Assembly: GCA_910577405.1 (NCBI GenBank)
Contig: CAJTMG010000004.1
Span: 62,563 to 126,562 of the forward strand
Source of the DNA: an uncultured Oscillibacter sp.
GTDB taxonomy: Bacteria; Bacillota; Clostridia; Oscillospirales; Oscillospiraceae
Reading direction: 5' to 3'
DNA: 64,000 nucleotides
Shown: piece by piece, positions 35,468-44,100 of the stretch
Numbering within the stretch: the first letter of the stretch is position 1
Layout of the letters: every line of letters starts with the position of its first letter
The notes under the pieces: model-generated
Databases searched by the model: none
Told to the model about the DNA's origin: nothing
Seen by the model: the letters and a program-made list of their open reading frames with translations, nothing else
Made by a program: the position numbers and the translations under genes

Positions 35468-36526
35468 ATGAATCTTACGGTCACTGTCAATCAAAAGCAG
35501 CTTCTGGACGTTCTGCTGAATGTGGGGCTGATTCGGCCCGTGTTCATCTGGGGCGCGCCGGGAATCGGGAAATCCGCCATTGTGCAGGACTTCGCCGACA
35601 GTCTGGGCCTGGACTGCGTGTCCCTTCTTGGCAGCCAGCTGGCCCCGGAGGATATCATCGGCGTGCCCTGGATTCAGGACGGATTCAGCCAGTTCTGCCC
35701 GCCCCGCGCCATTGCCCGTTCGGAACCCTACGTGCTTTTCCTGGACGAGCTGAACGCCTGCTCCTCCGAGGTCCAGAAGGCATTCTATTCTCTGATCCAT
35801 GAGCGGCGTATCGGAGAGTACCGCCTCCCTGAAGGCTCCATTGTCGTCGGGGCGGGGAACCGGGCCCAGGATAACGCCATCACACGGCCTATGTCCTCCG
35901 CGCTGGTCAATCGTATGTTTCACGTGGAGCTGACCGCGAGTCCCCGGCTCTGGCTGGAGTGGGCCGCCCGGAACGGTATCCATCCCTACGTCTACGACTA
36001 CATAGCCAGCCGCCCGGACCACCTCTGGGCCAAGCCGCCAAAAAGCGAGGAACCCTTTTCCACTCCCCGCTCCTGGCATATGCTCAGCGACGCCATCCAA
36101 AGCTATGGCTCTGATATCAGCGAGGACAGCCTCCGGGTCCTGGCCGCGGGAAGCCTCTGCCCCCGGCACGCCACTTCTTTCCTGGCCTATATCCGGCAGA
36201 TACGGAATCAGTACGCCCTGGACAAGATTCTCGCCGGCGAACAGCCCTGGCCCAGTAAGCCCGAGGAACGGGACGTGCTGTACTTCCTGGCACAGTCTCT
36301 TCGGGCGCGGCTGGTGAAGGAGCTTCCCATGGAACGGGGCAAGCTCAGCGGAGAGAGCAGACAGCTGGTGATGCAGGCCAAGGACCGTATCACTGAGCTG
36401 GCGGAAATCAGTCTGGAGATCGCCCGGACCTCCGTAAGCCCGGAGGACGGTCAGGAGCTTCCGGATTGGTTTGTGGTGGAGCTGTTCCGGGACCTGCCCC
36501 GGCTGGCGGACAAGAGGAACAGATGA
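35468..36526 (+). CDS. MoxR-type AAA+ ATPase
   Basis: 352 residues. Walker A GAPGIGKS (29-36), Walker B VLFLDE (89-94), and sensor-1 'VVGAGNRAQDNA' are intact. The second half is helical with a lid-like region and an 'FSTPRSWHMLSDAI' block. MoxR ATPases act as chaperone-like remodelers with VWA-domain partners, for example in metal-centre insertion or stress resistance; here the partner is the coupled gene downstream. GGAGAG precedes the ATG. Target unknown. Confidence 0.88.
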   Translation: MNLTVTVNQKQLLDVLLNVGLIRPVFIWGAPGIGKSAIVQDFADSLGLDCVSLLGSQLAPEDIIGVPWIQDGFSQFCPPRAIARSEPYVLFLDELNACSSEVQKAFYSLIHERRIGEYRLPEGSIVVGAGNRAQDNAITRPMSSALVNRMFHVELTASPRLWLEWAARNGIHPYVYDYIASRPDHLWAKPPKSEEPFSTPRSWHMLSDAIQSYGSDISEDSLRVLAAGSLCPRHATSFLAYIRQIRNQYALDKILAGEQPWPSKPEERDVLYFLAQSLRARLVKELPMERGKLSGESRQLVMQAKDRITELAEISLEIARTSVSPEDGQELPDWFVVELFRDLPRLADKRNR

Positions 36527-38298
36527 AGAAGAAACAGAACACAAATAACCCGGCGGAAGAGGCATTCAAGGAGGGTTACGGCATTGTGCGGGCAAATCCG
36601 ATTCTGGGTCCATTGCTGCGAAAGGCTGACGCGTTCTTCAACGACAGTTACCCTATGGCGCGGGACGACTGGGCCTGGGTGAACTCCAAAGGGCAGATTT
36701 ACGCCAACTTCCATCGCCGCGCTTCCCCGCAGAATTGGGCTTACGTGCTGGCCCATTGTCTTCTGCATCTGGCCCTGGGGCATATCCGTGAGGACCGGGA
36801 CGGCGACCCGCTCTGGAATGCCGCCTGTGACTGCACCGCCGCCCGGTATCTCTCAGAACTGCATTTCGGTCCTCCGCCGCTGGAACTCTCCGCGCCTGTG
36901 CCATCCAATACCCGGAATGAAGAAACCCTGTATCATTGGCTGAAAGAGCATAAGGACCCCGCCTATTTCCGTTTTTCCACCATGAGCGGCGGGCGTTCGG
37001 ATATGGTCTGGAAGCCGGTTTCCCGATGGGACCTCTCCCTTGAGGACTGGCAGAAGGTTTTCGCCGCCGGTCTCCAGGACGCCCTGCGCTCTGCCGTGGA
37101 TTACGCCGGAGGGGTCCGCACGCCGGAGGAGAGCCGGAAGTACCAGGGTCCCATCCAGCAGGCCCGGGACTGGTTCCTGGACAGCTATCCCCTTCTGGGC
37201 GGCATGGCGGCGGGCTTCAAGCTGGTGGCCGACCCTTTGACCGTGCAGAGAATGAATATCCCCGTGGCCGCCGTCTCTGTCCGTATGCAGGAAATTTACG
37301 TCAATCCCGCCGCAGGCCTGAAAAAAATGGAATGGCGTTTTGTGCTGGCTCATGAGTACCTTCACGCCGCCCTGAGACACGAGGCCCGCCTGGGAAACCG
37401 GGACCCCGAACTCTGGAACGTCGCCTGCGATTTCGTCATAAACCAGTGGCTCCGGGATATGGACGTTGGTTCCATGCCGGAAAGCGCCCTCTTCGACCCG
37501 GAATTGCAGGGCTTGTCCGCGGAGGCCGTCTATGATCTCCTGACCGCCAATCTCCGGAAATACAAACGCATGGCACAGCACGATCTCCTCTTCGACCCGC
37601 CGGATTGGTTCGATTCCAAGAGCTTTACTGATCTGGACGCCTGGTGTCGTTCCGCCATTCAGAGAGGCTTGGACTACCACGAATCCCATGACCGGGGTTA
37701 CCTTCCTGCCGGGCTGGTGGAGGAAATCCGCGCCCTGTCACAGCCGCCGATTCCATGGGACGTGAAGCTTGCCCGCTGGTTCGACGAACGCTTCCAGCCT
37801 TTGGAGAAACACCGCACCTACGCCCGTCTCAGCCGCCGTCAGTCCGCCACGCCGGAAATCCCCCGCCCAAGCTGGCATTACGAGGACTCAGCTTCCGCGG
37901 GACGGACCTTCGGCGTGCTGCTGGATACCTCCGGCTCTATGGACCGCTCCATTCTCGCCGCCGCTCTGGGAGCCATCGCAAGCTACAGCAGCGCCCGGGA
38001 CGTTCATCAGGCGCGGGTGGTCTTCTGTGACGCGCAGCCCTACGACCAGGGGTACATGGAGGCTGTGGAAATCGCGGGGAGCGTCCAGATTCGGGGCAGG
38101 GGCGGCACCGTCCTCCAGCCTGGCATAGAACTTCTGGAACACGCCCAGAATTTCCCCAGAGACGCGCCTCTGCTCATCATCACCGACTGCGAATGCGACC
38201 GCCTCCATCTCTACGGCCGTGACCACGCTTTCCTTGTGCCCAGAGGGAAAAGCCTGCCCTTCCCGCCCAAGGGCCCCGTTTTCTATATCGCTCCCTGA
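36523..38298 (+). CDS. DUF2201-type metallopeptidase-like/VWA protein
   Basis: 591 residues. Two homologous N-terminal halves each carry a metallopeptidase-like motif: H78-x-x-x-H82 (AHCLLHLALGH) and H277-E278-x-x-H281 (AHEYLHAALRH), each followed by a conserved 'DP.LWN.ACD' block. Only the second has the catalytic Glu. The C-terminal VWA-like domain has a MIDAS DTSGS (D468-S472) and ends near the stop. Starts at an ATGA overlap with the MoxR gene, so the proteins are made together. The order MoxR-VWA parallels RavA-ViaA. Proteolytic activity is inferred, not shown. Confidence 0.85.
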   Translation: MKKKQNTNNPAEEAFKEGYGIVRANPILGPLLRKADAFFNDSYPMARDDWAWVNSKGQIYANFHRRASPQNWAYVLAHCLLHLALGHIREDRDGDPLWNAACDCTAARYLSELHFGPPPLELSAPVPSNTRNEETLYHWLKEHKDPAYFRFSTMSGGRSDMVWKPVSRWDLSLEDWQKVFAAGLQDALRSAVDYAGGVRTPEESRKYQGPIQQARDWFLDSYPLLGGMAAGFKLVADPLTVQRMNIPVAAVSVRMQEIYVNPAAGLKKMEWRFVLAHEYLHAALRHEARLGNRDPELWNVACDFVINQWLRDMDVGSMPESALFDPELQGLSAEAVYDLLTANLRKYKRMAQHDLLFDPPDWFDSKSFTDLDAWCRSAIQRGLDYHESHDRGYLPAGLVEEIRALSQPPIPWDVKLARWFDERFQPLEKHRTYARLSRRQSATPEIPRPSWHYEDSASAGRTFGVLLDTSGSMDRSILAAALGAIASYSSARDVHQARVVFCDAQPYDQGYMEAVEIAGSVQIRGRGGTVLQPGIELLEHAQNFPRDAPLLIITDCECDRLHLYGRDHAFLVPRGKSLPFPPKGPVFYIAP

Positions 38299-38382
38299 CC
38301 CGATGCTCCGGATTTTTTTGGCAGTCGAAGGGCGAGTCTGCTAACATTTACAAATTCTTCATAAATTTTGGCCACTTTCCCC

Positions 38383-38411
38383 TTTACAAACAGGGAAGAC
38401 TGTACTATGAT
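38383..38411 (+). promoter_or_regulatory. Promoter of the groESL operon
   Basis: TTTACA, 17 bases, TATGAT, 8 bases before the CIRCE element. Confidence 0.8.
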
Positions 38412-38418
38412 ATCACTG

Positions 38419-38445
38419 TTAGCACTCCGGATGTTTGAGTGCTAA
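38419..38445. promoter_or_regulatory. CIRCE element (HrcA operator) of groESL
   Basis: TTAGCACTC, 9 bases, GAGTGCTAA, a perfect match to the CIRCE consensus. It implies repression by HrcA, encoded at 48901. Confidence 0.97.
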
Positions 38446-38502
38446 CAGTGAGATTGTTTTTTCTGAGGTAAATCTTTTCATAATTCAAAGGAGGAATTCC
38501 CT

Positions 38503-38787
38503 ATGAAACTCACCCCTCTGGCTGACCGCGTGATCCTCAAGATGGTGGAAACCGAAGAGACCACCAAGGGCGGCATCATCCTCACCGGCTCCGCAAAGGA
38601 AAAGCCCTCTGTGGCCGAAGTCATCTGCGTGGGCCCCGGCGGAACCGTGGACGGCAAGGAAGTCACCATGACCGTCAAGCCCGGCGATCAGGTCATTACC
38701 AGCCAGTACGCCGGTACCAAGGTCACCCTGGAAGACGTGGAATACGTGGTGGTCCGGCAGAACGATATCCTGGCCATTGTCGAGTAA
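38503..38787 (+). CDS. groES: Co-chaperonin GroES
   Basis: 94 residues, the normal cpn10 length. The beta-barrel and mobile loop are canonical: 'LTPLADRVILK', the mobile loop 'EETTKGGIILTGSAKEKP' with the hydrophobic GroEL-binding IIL, and the roof hairpin. GAGGAATTCCCT precedes the ATG. It heads a CIRCE-controlled operon with a second, divergent GroES and GroEL. Confidence 0.97.
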   Translation: MKLTPLADRVILKMVETEETTKGGIILTGSAKEKPSVAEVICVGPGGTVDGKEVTMTVKPGDQVITSQYAGTKVTLEDVEYVVVRQNDILAIVE

Positions 38788-38805
38788 TTTTCCCGGAATG
38801 CCGCT

Positions 38806-39129
38806 ATGAAGCTCAAGCCGCTGCACAATAAAATCACCGTCCGCCTGACAGAGGGCCGCGGGGCTTGGAGGAATTTCCTTTCCAATGCCGAGGGCGAGGA
38901 TACCGACCCCTATTGCTGCGGCGTGGTGGAAACGGTGGGCTTTGCAATGGGTGCGAATATCATCAATGACGACGGACTTGCGCTGGTTCAGACCGTACCT
39001 ATCGTGGTGAAACCGGGTGATCATGTGCTGTTCCGGATGTATGGCTGTGAACGTATCTGTTTCGACAGCGGCGAGGTCTTCTATGTGGTGACGCAAGGCA
39101 ATATTTACGCAGTGATTGAAGAAGAATAA
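38806..39129 (+). CDS. Divergent GroES-like paralog
   Basis: 107 residues, 18 bases after groES and 30 bases before groEL. The start 'MKLKPLHNKITVRLTEG', the 'VVKPGDHVLFRMYG' roof/barrel strand and the end 'GNIYAVIEEE' align along the whole length of GroES. The mobile loop is replaced: 'GRGAWRNFLSNAEGEDTDPY' lacks the GG-I-hydrophobic-L GroEL-binding motif, and three cysteines are added (CCGVVE, YGCERICF). No strong ribosome site is seen (only GGAA at 9 bases), so it may be made at a lower level. Function unknown; might make mixed rings or bind a different partner. Confidence 0.82.
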   Translation: MKLKPLHNKITVRLTEGRGAWRNFLSNAEGEDTDPYCCGVVETVGFAMGANIINDDGLALVQTVPIVVKPGDHVLFRMYGCERICFDSGEVFYVVTQGNIYAVIEEE

Positions 39130-39159
39130 TTTTCTATATCTATTGGAGGTAGATGCACT

Positions 39160-40782
39160 ATGTCTAAGCTGATTAAGCGCGGCGAAGAGGCCCGGAAAGC
39201 TCTGGAAGCCGGCGTGAATTCTCTGGCCGATACCGTCAAGATCACCCTGGGTCCCAAGGGCCGGAACGTTGTGCTGGATAAGAAGTATGGCGCGCCCCTG
39301 ATTACCAACGACGGCGTGACCATCGCGAAGGAAATCGAACTGGACGATCCCTTTGAGAACATGGGCGCGCAGCTGGTGAAGGAAGTCTCCACCAAGACCA
39401 ACGACGTGGCCGGCGACGGTACTACCACCGCTACCCTGCTGGCTCAGGCAATGATTCAGGAGGGTCTGAAGAATCTGGCCGCGGGCGCGAATCCCATCGT
39501 GGTCAAGAAGGGCATGGCCAAGGCGGTAGAGGCTGCCGTTGCCGAGGTCAAGTCCCTGGCCAAAACCGTGGACGGCTCCAAGGATATTGCCCGGGTCGGC
39601 GCGGTGTCCTCCGGCGACGAGGAAATCGGAAGCCTGATCGCCGACGCTATGGAAAAGGTCTCTGCCGACGGCGTAATCACCATCGAGGAATCCAAAACCG
39701 CCGAGACTTACAGCGAAGTGGTCGAGGGTATGCAGTTCGACCGCGGCTATATCACTCCCTATATGGCCACCGATATGGAGAAGATGGAAGCCGTGGTGGA
39801 TGACGCTTATATCCTCATTACCGATAAGAAGATCTCCGTGATCGCTGATATCCTGCCGATTCTGGAGCAGATGGTGCAGTCCGGCAAGAAGCTGCTGATT
39901 ATCGCCGAGGACGTGGAAGGCGAGGCCCTCAGCACCCTGATTGTCAACCGTCTCCGGGGTACCCTGAACGTGGTCTGTGTCAAGGCTCCCGGCTTTGGCG
40001 ACCGCCGGAAGGAAATGCTTCAGGATATCGCCATCCTCACCGGCGGCACCGTCGTCAGCGAGGAAGTGGGTCTGGAGCTGAAGACCGCCGGACTGGAGGT
40101 TCTGGGCCGCGCGCGTCAGGTCAAGGTCACCAAGGAGACGACTACTTTGGTGGACGGCGCAGGCGATTCCCAGAAGATCAAGGACCGGATTGCTCAGATC
40201 CGTTCCCAGATTGCCAATACCACCAGCGATTACGACAAGGAGAAGCTCCAGGAGCGCCTTGCAAAGCTGGCCGGCGGTGTGGCAGTCATCAAGGTCGGCG
40301 CTGCTACCGAGACCGAGATGAAGGAAAAGAAGCTGCGGATCGAGGACGCCCTGAACGCTACCCGCGCCGCTGTGGAAGAAGGCGTGGTTGCTGGCGGCGG
40401 CACCATCTTTGTGAATGTGATTCCCGCCGTTGAGAAGCTGGTGGACTCCCTGGAAGGCGATGAGAAAACCGGCGTGCGTATCGTTGCCAAGGCTCTGGAA
40501 GCTCCTATTCGTCAGATTGCCGCCAACGCTGGTCTGGACGGCTCCGTGATTCTGGAAAAGGTCCGCTCCAGCGACAAGGGCTTCGGCTTCGACGCTTATA
40601 AGGAAGAATACTGCGATATGGTGTCCTCCGGCATCATCGACCCCGCCAAGGTCACCCGTTCCGCTCTGGAGAACGCCGCTTCTGTGGCCGCTATGGTTCT
40701 TACCACCGAGTCCCTGGTTGCCGATAAGCCCGAGCCTCCCGCGCCCGCGCCTGCTGCTCCCGATATGGGCGGTATGTATTGA
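39160..40782 (+). CDS. groEL: Chaperonin GroEL
   Basis: 540 residues, full length. The ATPase domain ('ITLGPKGRNVVLDKKYGAP', 'VAGDGTTTATLLAQ'), the apical domain and the return of the equatorial domain ('VEEGVVAGGG') are present. The C-terminus is short (PAAPDMGGMY) rather than a long GGM repeat. TTGGAGGTAG precedes the ATG. Last gene of the CIRCE-controlled operon. Confidence 0.98.
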   Translation: MSKLIKRGEEARKALEAGVNSLADTVKITLGPKGRNVVLDKKYGAPLITNDGVTIAKEIELDDPFENMGAQLVKEVSTKTNDVAGDGTTTATLLAQAMIQEGLKNLAAGANPIVVKKGMAKAVEAAVAEVKSLAKTVDGSKDIARVGAVSSGDEEIGSLIADAMEKVSADGVITIEESKTAETYSEVVEGMQFDRGYITPYMATDMEKMEAVVDDAYILITDKKISVIADILPILEQMVQSGKKLLIIAEDVEGEALSTLIVNRLRGTLNVVCVKAPGFGDRRKEMLQDIAILTGGTVVSEEVGLELKTAGLEVLGRARQVKVTKETTTLVDGAGDSQKIKDRIAQIRSQIANTTSDYDKEKLQERLAKLAGGVAVIKVGAATETEMKEKKLRIEDALNATRAAVEEGVVAGGGTIFVNVIPAVEKLVDSLEGDEKTGVRIVAKALEAPIRQIAANAGLDGSVILEKVRSSDKGFGFDAYKEEYCDMVSSGIIDPAKVTRSALENAASVAAMVLTTESLVADKPEPPAPAPAAPDMGGMY

Positions 40783-40875
40783 TAAACACCCTGTAAGTCC
40801 TGCAATCACTGGATTTTTGGAGGACAGGAAAAGTAATTTGCGCCAAACTGTACGCGATTCTGGAGCAATATTATG

Positions 40876-40912
40876 AGCCGGTACCCTCTTGATTGGGGGT
40901 ATCGGCTTTTTT
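40876..40912 (+). terminator. Terminator after groEL
   Basis: AGCCGGTACCC and GGGGTATCGGCT arms followed by TTTTTT. The stretch 40913-41084 beyond it shows no supported gene. Confidence 0.85.
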
Positions 40913-41084
40913 CCAGGGAGAACGCCCCAGGGTCAGGTCCTCCGCAAGCGGCGCGTCCGATGCCTGGCCAGTCTGCATAATCAAGCTCGCTCGTCTTTTC
41001 CCGGACAGCCGCGTTCTTTCTATGTATTTCTTAACTTGGCAGACCACTTTTTTCGCTTTTTTTATTCCCTTAATCATACAGCTC

Positions 41085-41113
41085 TTGAAAATTTGGAAGT
41101 AACTTCATATAAT
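41085..41113 (+). promoter_or_regulatory. Promoter of the M60 peptidase / SLH operon
   Basis: TTGAAA, 17 bases, TATAAT, 74 bases ahead of the ATG at 41187. Confidence 0.8.
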
Positions 41114-41186
41114 ATATGCGGATTTTTCTGCCCTGTGTAATGGCAACCCTGAGCAGAAACCTATTACCATGAAAGCGAGGACAGCT

Positions 41187-44100
41187 ATGAAACGCTTCTT
41201 ATCCCTGCTGCTGGCGGCGGCGATGCTTGCTATGCCGCTGCCTGCAAAAGCGGAGGAGCCTGTTAGAAATACGGGCACGATCTCTGCTACTATCCGCGTG
41301 GACTGCCCACAGACACTGGCCGTCTTAAAGGACCGTGACATTAAGGTCAGCCTGAAAAAGGATGAAACTGCCATCGTCAAGGACCTGTCTATGACGGAGG
41401 CTTCTTCAAGCGAGGCGGATTCCGGAAAACCAGCGTCGAATGTGATCCTGCGGAATCCAAACGGCGGCGAGCTGACCGGCAGTGAAGAACCCGGTTACCT
41501 GGACGTGTCCTTCTCCGGTCTGACTCCGGGAAACTACAGCCTGCATTTTACCGGTACAGGCTACGTTCCCTTCTCCCAGGACGTGAAGCTGGAGGATTGT
41601 TCCAAACACGCCATTCTGGGCACTGGCGACGCTACCTTTACATTAGGCGACCTGAACGGCGATGGACGGGTAGACGTCAAAGACCGTGAACTGATGGCCG
41701 CAAAGCTGGGTTCCAAAAAGTCCGACGATTTGAAAAAGTATGACCTCAGCGGCGACGGCGAGATTGACATCGTTGACCTGGCCTATGTCAGTCATCATAT
41801 TAAGGCCACCGGTGAAGAAGCATCGGTGCTGGATACCAATATTCTGAATCCTTCTGTAGACCTGAATGCTGTCATGGCAAATCCTATCATAACGAATAGC
41901 GTGCCGGAAGACCTCTTCATTCCCAATGGTAAGACAGTTACTTTGTCAAAGGAATCGATCTCGGAAGAAGCGCCGCTGACATTTGATATTCCCTTTATCA
42001 AAGCGCAGGAGATGGGTGAAATCCAAATTCACTCCCCGGAGGGCAACGCTCCTGTAACCGGCGATGTGACCGTTACCTTTGACGACAATACCAGTGAAAA
42101 ATACCCCTTCGACCTCACCCCGCCGGAGAACGTTCATGCCCTGAATGCAATCCCCGGAAGCAGCGTTATTACCATCTCCCTGGGCCGCCGGGTGCCGGTC
42201 AAGAAAATCACCATCACCGTCACCAAGGTTCAGGGCACCAATGATTATACTGTCGTCGAATCCATCCAGTTCCTGAAAGATATCGTGCCTGAAAATCCCG
42301 CGCCGCAGAACAATCAGGTGAAGAATCTGAAAGCCGTGCCGGGAGACAGCCGCGTCACCCTGTCCTGGAACCAGCTGCCCAATATGTCCGGCTATCGGGT
42401 TGATTACTGTCTCCGGGATGTGGAAGACGAAACCCGCAGTCTGCATACCGACCGCAATCAGATCGAGGTCACCGGGCTTGAAAATCTGAAGACCTACAGC
42501 TTTACCGTTACCCCCGTGGACGGAAGCTGGACCGGGAAACCCTGCGATCCCATTTACGAGACTCCCCTGCCCGCTTCTACTCCCAAGGCGCCTGATATGG
42601 TCCGGGTCACCCCCCTGGATTCCGCCTTGCAGGTCTCCTGGAAGGTTCCCGATAACGCTACTTTCTATGAGGTCTACTATAAGGCCGAAAGCGATTCCGG
42701 ATACCGCCAGTGGGAGAGCCAGTTTACCACAACCAGTACCACCATTACCGGCCTGACCAACAATGTCGAGTACTCCGTTTACGTCATCGCGGGCAACAGC
42801 ATCGGTAAGAGCGGGCCCTCCAATATCCATACCGGAACCCCCGTCGCTACCGATTACTCCCGGCCCGAGGGCATCCCTACAGAGGGCGTTATCGATTACT
42901 CCGCCATTGAGAGCATCCGGCTGGCTGATGCTGGCAATGTCTCCAGTACCTCCTATACCGCCGATCAGCCCTTCCAGACGTCCTTTATGGCCGACAACGA
43001 CTTCACTACCCATTGGACCTCCCAGTCTTACGGCGATGGCAACTGGGCCAGAAGCAAGCAGGTCATCTGCACCTTCAAGGAACCCCAGGACCTTTCCTGC
43101 GTGATCTGGGTCCCCCGGATGGATGGCAGTTACAAGAACAACCTCCGGCTCTATAACGCTATCGTCTGGAAGGATGGCGATGACCTCAGTGGCAAGGGCA
43201 CGCTTCTGGTTCCCGACCCCAACCGCGGCGGTACGGAAGCCTCTAACAAGGGCAATCCCGTAGGCGGTAATCCGGGCGTGGACCGCTTTGCCGTTCTGCC
43301 TCTGGAACCTGTTACAAACGTGAAGCAGATTGCCATTACCATCGAACAGCGCGATTATACTGCCGTCAGCCTTTCTGAGCTGATGTTCCTTAAGTATGAC
43401 CCCGAAAAGTGCCTGCCTGACAATATTTCCGCACTTTTTGCCAATAACCTCCGGACTGCCCTGAAACCGGACGTTACACAGGACAAGATCGACGAACTTG
43501 CCGCACGGCTCAACAGCGATGAACGGAACTACTATCTGGACCTTGAAGCCATGGAAGACGAGCTGGACCTTGCACAGGAGCTTCTCACCAATGGCCAGAG
43601 CAGCGGCGTGATGGTTAACGGCATCCAGAGCCGCGACGGAAAGAAGGACGGGGAATACAAGCAGGGCGGCAGTGACCTCCAGCCTTTGGGCGTCGCCGCG
43701 AAAGCCATGGATGAAATTACCATCTACGCCGAAGGAATCCCTGAGGGTCAGTCCATTTCTGTGATCGCTACCCAATATTTCGCCGAAGCATCCGCATGGC
43801 AGACCACCGCGGGGACCCTCAAAAATGGACGGAACCTTATCGCGATTCCCCAGATCGGCTCCCAGAATACACCCAGAGGCGGCAGTCTGTACCTCACCTA
43901 CCGCGGTACCAGTCCGGAAGGCATCAGCCTCCATATCCGCCGGGGTATCGCGATTCCGAAGCTGGAACTGACTGATTGGTATAGTGTGGATGAAACGGCG
44001 CGCAGAGACCGCATCGGATCTTATCTGGATGACCTTTATGCCTACGTTCCCACCATTACTGGAACCGTTCAGCAAAACTGCCTGAATCTTACCGAAATCT

